A DNA stretch of 64,000 bases from Bacteroidota bacterium (GCA_016722525.1 JADKJB010000008.1:186001-250000); one strand, 5' to 3'. Counted from the stretch's first letter, positions 9,203 through 19,538 are shown. A program made the numbers and translations. The notes: generated from the sequence alone by a model not told the origin.

Positions 9203-9742
9203 ATGATTAATATTACCAGAAGTGGAAGGCTTAAAGTGCAAAATTCTGAAATTGATTTTAAATCTGTTTTAAATGAATCGTTGCATAACCTTCGAAATCT
9301 TGAAGGTGCACACAAATTAAAAGTGAGTTTCACCATTGAAGGGATTATTCCTTATTTCAATGACCAGAAACAATTGTTGGTACTATTTAATAATATTATT
9401 TCCAATTCAATAAAATTCCAACATTCTCATGAAATGAATCCTCAAATGGCAATCGGTATTCAAGTGGGAGCAACCGAAGCTTTAATGAGTTTTAAGGATA
9501 ATGGAATAGGTATAGCAAAAGAAAATTTGAATAAGGTATTCGACATGTTCTTCAAAACTCCGGGAACAAAAGCCGATGGGTCCGGTTTGGGTCTTTACAT
9601 AGTGAGAGAGGTCGTTAAAAAACTTAAAGGGAAAGTTTCGGTCGAATCAAAAATTAATGAAGGTTCTACTTTCGTTATTCATTTGCCAAATAAAATTGAT
9701 CCCGATTTGTTAAGAAAATTTTCAAAATTAGTTCAAATTTAA
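9203..9742 (+). CDS. histidine-kinase-like ATPase domain protein lacking the His box
   Basis: A 179-residue HATPase_c domain with the N box (NNIISNSIKF, about residue 67), the G1 box (DNGIGI, about residue 108) and the G2 box (GSGLGLYIV, about residue 131). The first residues (INITRSGRLKV) correspond to the linker just after the DHp helices of ordinary kinases. No DHp helix pair or phospho-accepting His precedes it. The protein could bind ATP but cannot autophosphorylate in the usual way. It lies between a PAS gene and a receiver gene. Loss of about 70 codons by deletion, or a misassembly, are both possible. Confidence 0.75.
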   Translation: MINITRSGRLKVQNSEIDFKSVLNESLHNLRNLEGAHKLKVSFTIEGIIPYFNDQKQLLVLFNNIISNSIKFQHSHEMNPQMAIGIQVGATEALMSFKDNGIGIAKENLNKVFDMFFKTPGTKADGSGLGLYIVREVVKKLKGKVSVESKINEGSTFVIHLPNKIDPDLLRKFSKLVQI

Positions 9743-9750
9743 AGTGATTT

Positions 9751-10158
9751 ATGGGTGTGATTATGGAAGTAGCTGTGAAATATAAATTAGTCATGTTGGT
9801 GGATGATAATCCTTTGGACAATTTGATCAATAGTCAATTGATTGAAACCGCCGGATTTGCATTGAAGATTAACAAACATGAATCTGCAAAGGAGACCTTA
9901 GATTTTCTTAAAAATGCTACACCGGAGGAATTGCCTGAAGTTATTTTCCTGGATATTATTATGCCGGTAATGGATGGTTTTCAGTTTTTAGAGGAATTTG
10001 AAAAGCTAGGCGAAACAATCACAAAAAAATGTAAAATAATTTTACTTTCCACATCTGATAGTTTTAAGGATCTAAATCGTGCCAACAAAAACCGGCTGGT
10101 AAAGAAGTTTTTGAATAAACCTCTGACAGTTGAAATGCTTTCAGCAATTAATATTTAA
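9751..10158 (+). CDS. single-domain response regulator (receiver)
   Basis: A 135-residue REC domain with no output domain. The acidic pocket (VDDN), phospho-accepting Asp (FLDIIMPVMDG, about residue 70), conserved Ser/Thr (LSTS) and Lys (NKPL) are all present. ATG 9751 gives MGVIMEV; the in-frame ATG at 9763 is an alternative. It follows the HATPase gene by eight bases and is probably co-transcribed. A CheY-like relay or protein-protein role is likely; the target is unknown. Confidence 0.88.
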   Translation: MGVIMEVAVKYKLVMLVDDNPLDNLINSQLIETAGFALKINKHESAKETLDFLKNATPEELPEVIFLDIIMPVMDGFQFLEEFEKLGETITKKCKIILLSTSDSFKDLNRANKNRLVKKFLNKPLTVEMLSAINI

Positions 10159-10207
10159 GAGAAACAGTATTGTACAAAATTCAGTTGGCACTATTCTCTT
10201 TTTTTTC
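10157..10207. terminator. candidate terminator between the receiver gene and tadA
   Basis: AAGAGAA (10157-10163) pairs with TTCTCTT (10194-10200). An AGT/ACT extension pairs inside a small bulge, and a run of Ts to 10206 follows on the plus strand. The hairpin overlaps the stop codons of both convergent genes. Confidence 0.5.
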
Positions 10208-10640
10208 TAAAAAATTCTTTTAATAACTCACCACATTCTTTTTCAAGAACACCTCTTGTTACCATTGTTTTAGGGTGAAACATGGCCGTTGAGATTTGAG
10301 AATACCCTCTTTTTTCGTCCCTGGCTCCAAATACAACTTTGTCAATTTGAGTCCAAAACGCAGCCCCTGCACACATGGTACAAGGCTCCAATGTCACATA
10401 CAATGTGCAGTCTTCAAGGTATTTTGAGTTGAGGAAATTACTGGCAGAAGTGAATGCAATCATTTCAGCATGAGCAGTTACATCATTCAATTTCTCGGTC
10501 ATGTTATGAGCCCTGGCAATAATTTGTTTTTTGCAAACAATAACAGCTCCTACAGGTATCTCATCCGCATCAAAAGCTCTTTTTGCTTCTGTTAATGCAG
10601 CCTTCATAAAATATTCATCGGAAAAAACAGTGAGTTCCAT
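10191..10640 (-). CDS. tadA: tRNA-specific adenosine deaminase / nucleoside deaminase
   Basis: A CDA-fold zinc deaminase of 149 residues. The catalytic HAE (HAEMIAF, about residue 57) and PCxxC (EPCTMCAGA, about residue 87) motifs are both intact. Length and motifs fit TadA, which converts A34 to inosine in tRNA-Arg; guanine-type deaminases share the fold, so the tRNA substrate is inferred. It ends convergently on the receiver gene and is divergent from the beta-barrel gene at 10714. Confidence 0.85.
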   Translation of the reverse strand: MELTVFSDEYFMKAALTEAKRAFDADEIPVGAVIVCKKQIIARAHNMTEKLNDVTAHAEMIAFTSASNFLNSKYLEDCTLYVTLEPCTMCAGAAFWTQIDKVVFGARDEKRGYSQISTAMFHPKTMVTRGVLEKECGELLKEFFRKKRE

Positions 10641-10713
10641 AATATTTAGTTCAATCTATAACCTATCAATAGAATAATCGTAGAATGCAATATTACAATT
10701 TTCAAAAGCAAAA

Positions 10714-11439
10714 ATGTACTCCTACCGAAAAACAACCAGAACGTTACTCTTAGCTGTATTTTGTATTTTGTTGAATACAACCGGTGCTTTTTCGCAATTT
10801 AAATTCCTTTCGGAAGAAATAAGGTACTCCTTGCATGCCAAGACATCCATCTTGTTTTCTACTATCAAGGGGGATTATAACAAAAGGGAAAAGAAGCCAT
10901 CTTATAAAATGGGCCCCTCCTTTGGATGTTATCTGAGTGTCGCGCTGAATGATCAGTTTTTTGTTGAACCGGGAGCTTTTTTATCAATGAAAGGTTCGGT
11001 ATCTAAAATTAATTATACGACGTTAATTTCAAACAGCGAAACGAATATATATTTAATTGAACGTGGAAAAGAGGAGCGGGAATTATATTATATCGATATT
11101 CCTGTAATGGTGTATTATAGAATGGAGAGTAAAGTTTCCGTTGGAATGGGGTTTTCAGGCTCTGTTTTGGTGAAATCAAAAAACAAACAGCAGTATTCAG
11201 TTACCGAAATAGTTGACTATACTTTGAGTTATAAGGATGTTTCCATTAGCAATTCGAACATTTCCGACTTCAGAACTTTTGATTCAGGCTTTTTGTTTTC
11301 AATTGGTTATATGTTGAAAGATGGGGTGGAGTTCAGTGCTCATTCGTATTCTGGTCTTTTAGATATGAAGGACTCTGACCGTAAATTTAAAAATGCAGGC
11401 TTCGGAATTTCGCTTTCATACCGATTTAAGCAGCTGTAA
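10714..11439 (+). CDS. PorT-family outer membrane beta-barrel protein
   Basis: A 241-residue protein with a signal peptide (about residues 1-28, ending GAFSQ). After it come alternating amphipathic strands with aromatic ends, including SFGCYLSVALND, FFVEPGAFLSMKG, YYIDIPVMVYYRM and a C-terminal GISLSYRFKQL. This is the pattern of the small outer membrane beta-barrel family common in Bacteroidota. No substrate can be inferred. The frame is intact. It is transcribed divergently from tadA. Confidence 0.8.
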   Translation: MYSYRKTTRTLLLAVFCILLNTTGAFSQFKFLSEEIRYSLHAKTSILFSTIKGDYNKREKKPSYKMGPSFGCYLSVALNDQFFVEPGAFLSMKGSVSKINYTTLISNSETNIYLIERGKEERELYYIDIPVMVYYRMESKVSVGMGFSGSVLVKSKNKQQYSVTEIVDYTLSYKDVSISNSNISDFRTFDSGFLFSIGYMLKDGVEFSAHSYSGLLDMKDSDRKFKNAGFGISLSYRFKQL

Positions 11440-11545
11440 ATAAATTTGTTCATATTTTTATAGGTTATTAAATAGACTTTTCCTCTTAACCAGTATCTTC
11501 GCTTCAAATATTGGATGGCTAATTGGAGCCCCGTATCAGGAAGCA

Positions 11546-11986
11546 ATGTCAAAAAAAATTATCAAACTCGATTTCGAAGGCGAATTTAATTTTATCCTTC
11601 TGGGATTGCTCTGTGGGTTTAAGGATTATAAATTATGCTTTGAACTCAATCATATCCTCAATTTGAGTTTTCAACGCAAAGACGATGTTAATATTCCTGC
11701 TGGTCGTCCCGGTTCCAATACAAGACATTCGCACTATGAAAGTAATGGCTTTGACTTTGAATCTTACCACGTTCTTTCGAACAGAGATAAAGGTGGGACA
11801 GGATTTTTTATTCCTGAAAAGAAAAACATTGATTTCTTTTTATTAGTCACAGATGCCCCTGGAAGTTTTGATTTGAAGAATTTGATGAGTTCACTTAAGA
11901 ATCTCGAAATTATTACAGGCGTTTATGAAATGGATCCTTATGAGATGAAATCTGCTGATTCCTTTCTTATTTTTCTTGAAAGTTGA
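11546..11986 (+). CDS. IPExxxVDY family protein
   Basis: A 146-residue cytoplasmic protein of a Bacteroidota family named for its motif, seen here as IPEKKNIDF (about residue 90), just before a hydrophobic strand (FFLLVTDAPG). There is no signal peptide or transmembrane helix. Its function is unknown. It lies 17 bp upstream of pyk, and co-transcription with pyruvate kinase is likely. Confidence 0.85.
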   Translation: MSKKIIKLDFEGEFNFILLGLLCGFKDYKLCFELNHILNLSFQRKDDVNIPAGRPGSNTRHSHYESNGFDFESYHVLSNRDKGGTGFFIPEKKNIDFFLLVTDAPGSFDLKNLMSSLKNLEIITGVYEMDPYEMKSADSFLIFLES

Positions 11987-12003
11987 TGTTATACTATCTA
12001 TAA

Positions 12004-13433
12004 ATGAAAAGCTTTACAACAAAAAGTAAAATTATTGCTACCATCGGGCCTGCTTCTATTCATGAAGATGTGCTTGAAAAGATGATCAGAGCTGGCGTAG
12101 ACGTTTGTCGTATAAACGCTTCACATGGCGACCATGCTATGCATCAACAGGTAGTAGACCTGGTTCGAAAGCTAAACGCTGAAAAGAAATTTAAAGTAGC
12201 TATACTTTACGATTTGCAAGGCCCTAAGCTGCGGATTGGGGACGTGCAGAATAATGGAGTCCTGTTAGAGGAAAATGAAACCATCCTACTCACCATCAAA
12301 GAGTGTTTGGGTGATACTAAGATGATTCCGATCCGCTATCAGTTGTTTCATCAGGATGTGAATGTAGGTGACACAGTTTTGATTGATGATGGCAAAATTG
12401 AATTGCAGGTGATAGCGAAAGATCCAACTGATACTGTTACTGCAAAAATCATTCATGGCGGGATCCTGTCTTCTAAGAAAGGACTTAATTTGCCTTACAC
12501 AAAAATTTCACTGCCTTCTTTAACAGATAAAGATAAAAGTGATTTGGATTTTGCGCTGAAGAATGACATTGAATGGATTGGGCTCTCCTTTGTTCGCTCC
12601 GCAAAAGATATAACTGAACTCAAAGAAATAATTGCGTCGCAAGGGAAAAGTGCTCGTGTAATTGCTAAAATCGAAAAACCAGAGGCCGTTCGTGATATCG
12701 ATAATATTATTTTGGTTACCGATGGTATTATGGTAGCACGAGGCGATTTGGGTGTTGAAATGGCCATGGAGAAGGTTCTGTCATTCAAAAAATGTTGGTG
12801 CGAAAATCAATAGCCGCATCCAAGCCAGTTATAATTGCTACCCAAATGATGGAAAGCATGATTACCAGCTATCGTCCCACACGCGCAGAAACCAATGATG
12901 TGGCAAATGCTGTTTTTGATGGCGCTGATGCATTGATGCTGAGTGCAGAAACTTCTGTTGGTGCCTACCCTTTAAAAGTGATTGAAGCAATGTCGAAAAT
13001 CATTCAAATAGCAGAAACAGAAACAGCCATTTACAACAGACTTATTCCTCCGATTAAAGATTCGAAATCATTTATTTCTGATTCGGTTTGTTTCAATGCC
13101 TGTGTGATGTCGCAACAATCAGGTGCTAAAGGAATTATTGCTATGACGCATTCCGGCTACACTGCATTCAGAATATCCAGCCAAAGGCCCAATTGTAACA
13201 TTTTTATCTTCACCGACAATATGGAGATTCTGAGTACGCTGAGCCTTGTATGGGGTGTAAGAGCTTTTTACTATAATAAATATGAGAGCTCAGATAATAC
13301 AATAAAGGATATTAAGAAATTCCTCAAGGAAAAATCACTTGTTACGTCAGGGGATATGGTCATAAATGTTTTTAGCACGCCCTTAGATGACCGAGGAATG
13401 GCAAATACAATCAAGTTAAATTATATAAGTTAA
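12004..13433 (+). CDS. pyk: pyruvate kinase (one frameshift)
   Basis: Pyruvate kinase converts phosphoenolpyruvate and ADP to pyruvate and ATP in glycolysis. The N-terminal segment carries KIIATIGPAS, RINASHGDH, the Lys site (ARVIAKIEKPEA) and the metal loop (MVARGDLGVE). The remainder (RKSIAASKPVIIATQMMESMI, PTRAETNDVANAV and the C-terminal allosteric domain) continues in another frame. Near 12778 one missing C converts the expected KVPVIQKMLVRK into a break. With it restored the enzyme is full length, about 476 residues. A sequencing deletion is far more likely than loss of this enzyme. Confidence 0.93.
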
Positions 13434-13437
13434 AATT

Positions 13438-14484
13438 ATGAGTTTGAATATTAAACTACTGAAAGAAATTTGTGAAGTTGCCGGTGCCCCAAGTCATGAA
13501 GGGAGAGTAAGAGACATTGTTTTGCGGGAAGTAACTTCACTCGTTGATGAGGTTACTATAGATAACATGGGAAATGTAACGGCATTGAAAAAAGGAGCCG
13601 CACCTAAAAAGGTGATGATTGCTGCACATATGGATGAAATAGGTTTCATGGTCACTCATATTGATGAAAATGGCTTCTTGCGTTTCCATACTCTCGGCGG
13701 ATTTGATCCTAAAACACTCACCGCTCAACGAGTGATTGTTCATGGCAGAAAAGATGTTATTGGGGTAATGGGAAGTAAACCCATTCATATCATGAGTCCT
13801 GAAGAAAAAGCTAAGGCAGCTTCTATCTCAGATTATTTTATTGATCTGGGAATGGGATTTGAGGAGGTAAGTAAATGGGTAGGTATTGGTGACCCAATAA
13901 CCCGTGAAAGAGAACTTATTGAAATGGGTAATTGCGTAAATTGCAAATCACTTGACAACCGGCTCTCAGTATTTATTTTGATTGAAACACTTCGTCGACT
14001 TAAAAATCATCCTTACGATGTTTATGCGGTATTTACAGTTCAGGAAGAAGTGGGATTGAGAGGCGCCGGTGTAGCCGCTCACCATATTGAGCCTGATTTT
14101 GGATTTGCTCTAGATGTTACTATTGCTTTCGATGTGCCGGGTGCAAAACCACATGAGATGGTTACCAAATTGGGAGGTGGCACAGCAATAAAAATTATGG
14201 ACGCTGCTACCATTTGTGATCCCAGAATGGTTCAGTTTATGAAAAATACTGCCAACAAACATAAAATAAAATGGCAGCCGGAAATTCTTACTGCCGGAGG
14301 AACTGATACCGCAGGTTTACAACGCAACGGTAAATTTGGTTCTATTGCAGGAGCAATTTCAATCCCAACCCGTCATATTCATCAGGTAATTGAAATGGCC
14401 GACAAATCGGATATCAGTGGTAGTGTTGATTTATTGTTTCATTGCATCAACGAAATTGATACACATAATTGGAAGCATTCTTAA
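13438..14484 (+). CDS. M42 family metallopeptidase (glutamyl aminopeptidase-like)
   Basis: A 348-residue dinuclear zinc aminopeptidase of the FrvX/PepA (M42) type, usually a dodecameric cytoplasmic enzyme that trims peptides. Metal and catalytic signatures are visible: AHMDEIGFMV (about residue 62), SLDNRLS (about residue 180), the catalytic pair in QEEVGLRGA (about residue 203), and GGTDTAG near the C-terminus. The frame is intact. It starts 4 bp after the pyk stop, so the two form an operon. Substrate preference cannot be told. Confidence 0.9.
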   Translation: MSLNIKLLKEICEVAGAPSHEGRVRDIVLREVTSLVDEVTIDNMGNVTALKKGAAPKKVMIAAHMDEIGFMVTHIDENGFLRFHTLGGFDPKTLTAQRVIVHGRKDVIGVMGSKPIHIMSPEEKAKAASISDYFIDLGMGFEEVSKWVGIGDPITRERELIEMGNCVNCKSLDNRLSVFILIETLRRLKNHPYDVYAVFTVQEEVGLRGAGVAAHHIEPDFGFALDVTIAFDVPGAKPHEMVTKLGGGTAIKIMDAATICDPRMVQFMKNTANKHKIKWQPEILTAGGTDTAGLQRNGKFGSIAGAISIPTRHIHQVIEMADKSDISGSVDLLFHCINEIDTHNWKHS

Positions 14485-14560
14485 ATTAAACAGATTGGTC
14501 GAATTTGGCAGCTACTATTTTTTGCTAAATTTTATTCTATTGATGAAACGAACGAAACGC

Positions 14561-14602
14561 AAAAAAAAGCTGTTTCAAATTAATGAAACAGCCTCTTTTT
14601 TT
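14561..14602. terminator. bidirectional terminator after the M42 peptidase gene
   Basis: A perfect 9-bp stem, GCTGTTTCA (14569-14577) with TGAAACAGC (14584-14592), has a 6-nt AATTAA loop. An eight-A run precedes it and a seven-T run follows two bases later, so it serves the convergent genes on both strands. Confidence 0.9.
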
Positions 14603-14618
14603 AAGAGTCTAACTTAGT

Positions 14619-17466
14619 TCACTGAAAGTTTTTAACAACAACACCTTCTGTTGATTTCACCATTAAGTTATAAGAACCTGTTGCAACTCCGGTAAGATCG
14701 AAATTCATTTTAGCGTTCACACCAGGATAGTAAGTACTATTTTTTATGAGTCGGCCGGCAACATCAAACAATTGAACTTCAACGATCGATTTGCTATTTA
14801 ATTCAATGGTAACCTCACGGCTGGCAGGATTAGGATAGATAAGAATTCCATTTAATCCGGATGCAGAACTTAAGCCTGTGGTGATATCTGCTACAGCGGG
14901 AACTCTTGAACTCACGCAGGTGTAGGAGGGCTCAGCAACTTCCCAGTCATAGAAATAATAGTAATAAGCAGCGCCCTGATTGGAGCCTGTTAATGATACT
15001 AATCCTGTAATATCATAAGGGTAAGCTACGCCTGCATTGCTTCTTTGAAGCCTTGGAGTAAATGTTCCCAAATTTGTATTGTTCACATTTTCATTGGTTG
15101 TTAATGAATGAAAATCCAGGTACAAGGTTAAAGTTCAACGTCACTCTGGATGTATCCAAAGGAATATTTACCAACAAACTTTGAATAACGGCTCCGGAAA
15201 CATCACGTAATTGAATTTCGCGATCACCCGGAGTGTCAGTATAAACTTTTACCGTTTTTAAAATACAAGGAGCTAACACATTAAATTCAACAGAACCGTT
15301 TGTATTGTTACCCCCGCTGAAAGCTGATCCTTCGTGATACGTTTGTCCGGTAAAATTAACTACTCCAGGATAATCGGTAGTTGCATCTACCCAATAGGTG
15401 GTAGTTGTATTGAGCAATGGTGTAGTAATTGTTGCACCGGTACCCAATAATGTACCTCCGGTTGGTAAATCATACCATGATAGGTTGTTTCCGGTTGCTG
15501 AAAGTATCAAAGAAGATGGCGATGGCCCCGAAGCTCCTGTGGTAACTGGTTCCGGAGCATCCAGAACTTCTATATCAATTGTTGAAGAAGTGAAAATACC
15601 ACATACTCCTTGAATAGTTACAGAATAAGTGCCGGTTTGAGTTACACTAATTGATTGCGTAGTTGATCCATCACTCCAAGTATATGCGGAAGCTGCAGAA
15701 CTCGACAGGGTAGTAGCGCTGCCTTCGCAGAAAATAAGGTCACCTACAGTTGAAACAGTTGGTGTTTCATCAGGATTTAATTCAACCACTATAGTTGGCG
15801 AAATATTGCTGCATCCTGTTGCATCAACCACCATAACATTATAGGAACCTGTTGCAGAAACCGTAATGGTTGGCGTAGTTGATCCGTCTGACCATAAATA
15901 GGAAGCATATCCTGCAGGTGCAGTAAGATCTAGATTTTGACCAGTACAAAGTATGTATGGACCGGGAATAGAATTACCTGTAATGGTACATCCACCTTCA
16001 ACAACTGTTACGAACTGGTTGGCTGTTAAATTTAATAGTGTAGTTGTGGTTCCTGAAGGAAACCAAATTACAGCTGAATCAACTGTTGCTGCCTGACCCA
16101 ATCCAAAATGTAACTGGAATGAATTACAGGTTCCATAACTTTCTCCTGCTCTTACTTCACGTATTTGAACTCCCCATGGGCCGTAAATGGTAGCACGTGC
16201 TCCAATGGCACCTTTGTTACTAATTGTGCCTTCCAGATTGAAGGTGATAAAATTATTATCGTTGCGGTCATTCAAATATAAAACATCATCAAAAGTGTTG
16301 GATGGGCTCTGATAAATGTCACCATAGGAGGCAAAAATATCAATGAATCCATCGTGATTCAAATCGCCTGTTGCAAAAGATAACATTCCATTATTGGCGA
16401 ACAAACCGTTTACTCTTGTGAATGTTTTGTTGCCGTTATTCTTAAAATAAAGCCACTCTGAACCAGCAATTAAAATATCAGTAAATCCATCGTTGTCAAA
16501 ATCTTCAAATACAGATTCAATAGGAGTGATGTTTCCATTGTTTACACCCGAATTAACTAATTCTGTATAATGTCCGGTTCCATCGTTTTCAAAAATTTGG
16601 TTGATGTGATCATGGTTGGTAAGTAACAAATCAAGATCTCCATCATTATCAATATCACCAAAACTTGAGGTCCAGGTTTGCCAGCCGATGTCAATTCCAA
16701 AAGTAGCAGCCTGCTCTGTGAAATTGTTGTTGCCGTCATTGACAAACAAGCGGTTAATTCTTCTTAAGTCTGTGGGACTGGTTGAGCTCTGTCTGCAATG
16801 TGCCACATAAAGATCAAGGTCTTTATCATTATCAAAATCAATCCATGCACTACCATAATTTCCGGAATCTGCAGGGTCACCCTGGTAAAAAATAGTGGGA
16901 TTAACTGCAAAATTAACCAAGGTAGAAGGGTTGAGATTACCCGCTCCATCATTCAGATACAACTTGCTGGCATCATTATCATCACAACCGAATAAATCCA
17001 CCCATCCGTCATTATTCATATCGCAAAATGTAGCATTTTGTAAAAAGAATCCTGAATTGGCGAGTGTACCTAAAGTCGCAGTAATTGTACCTGCATTTTC
17101 AAATACTTTAACAATTCTAATTCCACCACTACCATCCGCAACAACATCCTTCCATCCATTGTGATCAATGTCGGCCATAGTCATTGCCCAGGCACTTCCT
17201 CCAATATCTGCAAGAAAATGATTGTCAAAATAACCTTCCTTATTTTGCAATTCCAGATTAACCAGATGTCCTTGATCCAATCGAACAATATCATCCAACC
17301 CATCATTATTAACATCAACAACGGTAACGGCACATCCACTTCTGGAGTTACTGCTAAGTTTGTTGTTTGCATCGGTGAAAGATAGCTGGGCATTTGCTAT
17401 TTGACCGAAGGTGAAACCGAGACAAATTGCTGCCAGGGATAGCGTTCGTAAAGTTGTTTTCATCAT
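14619..17466 (-). CDS. FG-GAP/VCBS repeat protein with ASPIC/UnbV domain, Ig-like repeats and T9SS sorting domain (one frameshift)
   Basis: A secreted protein of about 945 residues. It has a signal peptide (residues 1-26, ending QIANA). Calcium-binding-like FG-GAP repeats follow (VNNDGLDDIV, NNDGWVDLFG, DNDKDLDLYV, NDGDLDLLLT, DNDGFTDILI, NHDGFIDIFA; about residues 45-400). Next are an ASPIC/UnbV (CRTAC1-type) domain (GARATIYGPWG...REVRAGESYGT; about 410-480) and three Ig-like repeats (LWSDGSTTPTITV, TWSDGSTTQSISV, LSWYDLPTGG). The C-terminus is a T9SS type A domain (IYPNPASREVTIELN...GSYNLMVKSTEG). A frameshift near 15110-15125 separates the last 155 or so residues. Surface attachment or release via T9SS is expected; the ligand is unknown. 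Confidence 0.88.
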
Positions 17467-17603
17467 ATTGGTTTTAGATAGTTTTTCAGTTGACTGTAAA
17501 TGTTGTTTTGTACTGGCTATAGAATTCGTTTATTAAATATTCGTTTAAATAGAAAGAAAACTCAATAATATCATTGTAACAAATAAAAAAAGAAGAGATG
17601 AAG

Positions 17604-19538
17604 TTACAACTTTATTACTTTTCTGGCAATGGTTTTATACTTTGTTTGAACTTTAATAAAATAGGTGCCTTTGATTGAAGGCAGAGTTGCTGCAATTTTA
17701 CGTGTGTTTTTTGATGGATTGATAGTGGTAATTTTTTTACCATCAAAGTTATAAATTTCAATAAGCAAAATATCGTTCCAGTCTGATTTTGACCAGATAT
17801 TTATAACTCCATCATTGGTTAATGTAGGCCAGATGTTGATGGTGTAGCTATTTGAAGAAATATTGTTAAGTGATGATAGTAAGTCGGTTAAGCTATCAGA
17901 AGCAACTAAAATAGGTGTTTTGTCAGCATTCTGATACATCACAGCAAAGGTGTCAATAGGTCCGGTAGAAAGGGTAAACATTTCATCCAACCATTTAGGA
18001 GGTACACTCTGATAATGTAAACCAGCCTTCACTTTCACCACTCCGGAAAGACCTGCTATAGGCACTCTATAAAATACATAGTCGGTTCCTGAACCTTCTA
18101 CACTGTTTATTTTATTGAAGTTGGGATCGGCAAGCGCATCTGCTGAAATTTTAACGGTGTCATAAACATTTGCAGAAGTAGTGAATCCATCAGGAGGAAT
18201 CCGGTTGTCCTTTAAAATTATTGCAGCCCTTTCTAAAACACTGGTGAATTGGCCATTCACATCACCCATTGTCAATTCGTATATCTGAGATACATTATCC
18301 TGATTTATAATGTCGTGATGTGGTTCAAATTGCGCGGTTTCGCCAATAACCCTGTAATTCTGATCAAAAATACCGGACTTAAAAATGGTATCATTATTTG
18401 CGTCAGTCATTACTAACTGAAGTACAGTCCTCCGACCCGGGTATCCGGAAGGAAACTTATGGCCTGCTTTATTTCTGATTTTTACTTTGTAATAAGCGGT
18501 GTCAGTAGTAATGCTGTCGTTAAATAGTTCAAATTCAACCGATTGTTCCTGCAGTAGTCTGAGTGTAGCGGTCATAGTTGAATCGAACAAACTATCGGCT
18601 ACATTAACATTAAGTGCAACTTTATTATTTTTAATCAAATCTAACATAAAATGATTGGCTCCGGCAAAAACATGCTGGTTAAAAGGGGTTCGTGCCGGTA
18701 GATTTATATAGCCATTCGCAATAATAATCGGATCAGCAAGCTGTGGCATATGACAGGTTTGGCATTGAATATTGTTTGCCGGAAAATTTGAATTCAGATA
18801 TTCATGATAAGTAGCTTGTTCGACGAATTCTCCACCGGTATAATTGCCTGCTAAATCAACAGTTTCGGTAACCAGAGTATGACAAGAGGAGCACACCGCT
18901 GAGTTATCCATATGCGGACTGTATACGGGCGTGTACCCCTCGTACAATTGCATGGGTCCGGCGAATGGGCCTGGGAAAGGGCCATAAATTGTTCGTGAAG
19001 TATCATAAGCAGTAATTCCTGAAAAGGTCAATCCTGCATTGGGTCCAATGGTATGGCAGCCGGCGCATGAAACGCCGTCCAAACCCAAAGTATCATTAAC
19101 AAGACCGGCAATTGTATAGGAAGTTGCACCACCGTAAATTGCGGTATAATGTCCCATTGGCGCATGGCACGAAGTGCATTTAGTTTGAAGGCCAAGTGCG
19201 TGAGCAGGGTTAATGGTAATTTCATGACTCACCTTTGCTCTCCATAATGGATCTTTCGCCGCTAACGCCATCATGGTACTTTCCCAATGATCGAACAGGT
19301 TTACATCCATGCCATTTTCATCAATGTTCGACTGCATCAAAGTATCATAACCATGACAACCTTTACAGCTTGAAGAAGGTTGGAAATACTCCCCCGGACC
19401 AATAGGGATCTGACTTTTTAACAACACTAATTCTTCAGCCGAATGAAAGGGCTTTGCACTGTCTAATTTGATCGTAAAATTGCTGAGAAATAAAATAGCA
19501 CCAATCAGGATAGTTAACACTAACAAACTTTTTCTCAT
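17604..19538 (-). CDS. five-haem c-type cytochrome with T9SS sorting domain
   Basis: A 644-residue exported protein. An N-terminal signal/anchor helix (about residues 3-22) precedes five CxxCH haem-binding motifs: CKGCH, CTSCH, CAGCH, CSSCH and CQTCH, all within the first 270 residues. Additional His residues (for example HYTAIYGG, HMDNSA, HQNVFAG-like NQHVFAGANHF) could be distal ligands. The middle part is beta-rich, and the last 80 residues form a T9SS type A domain (INIWPTLTNDGVINIW...GTYFIKVQTKYK). The cytochrome c554-like domain plus sorting signal suggests a cell-surface electron-transfer protein. The frame is intact. It lies upstream of the FG-GAP protein on the same strand. Confidence 0.88.
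   Translation of the reverse strand: MRKSLLVLTILIGAILFLSNFTIKLDSAKPFHSAEELVLLKSQIPIGPGEYFQPSSSCKGCHGYDTLMQSNIDENGMDVNLFDHWESTMMALAAKDPLWRAKVSHEITINPAHALGLQTKCTSCHAPMGHYTAIYGGATSYTIAGLVNDTLGLDGVSCAGCHTIGPNAGLTFSGITAYDTSRTIYGPFPGPFAGPMQLYEGYTPVYSPHMDNSAVCSSCHTLVTETVDLAGNYTGGEFVEQATYHEYLNSNFPANNIQCQTCHMPQLADPIIIANGYINLPARTPFNQHVFAGANHFMLDLIKNNKVALNVNVADSLFDSTMTATLRLLQEQSVEFELFNDSITTDTAYYKVKIRNKAGHKFPSGYPGRRTVLQLVMTDANNDTIFKSGIFDQNYRVIGETAQFEPHHDIINQDNVSQIYELTMGDVNGQFTSVLERAAIILKDNRIPPDGFTTSANVYDTVKISADALADPNFNKINSVEGSGTDYVFYRVPIAGLSGVVKVKAGLHYQSVPPKWLDEMFTLSTGPIDTFAVMYQNADKTPILVASDSLTDLLSSLNNISSNSYTINIWPTLTNDGVINIWSKSDWNDILLIEIYNFDGKKITTINPSKNTRKIAATLPSIKGTYFIKVQTKYKTIARKVIKL

Noticed and set aside
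12780..12815. Programmed frameshift in pyk or mrdA
   Set aside because: There is no slippery heptamer with a downstream stimulator, and the same kind of break is seen across unrelated genes, so sequencing error is the simpler reading.
15398..17393. Several plus-strand and other-frame open stretches inside the FG-GAP gene
   Set aside because: They are shadows of a long repetitive coding sequence. The minus-strand frame has the domains.
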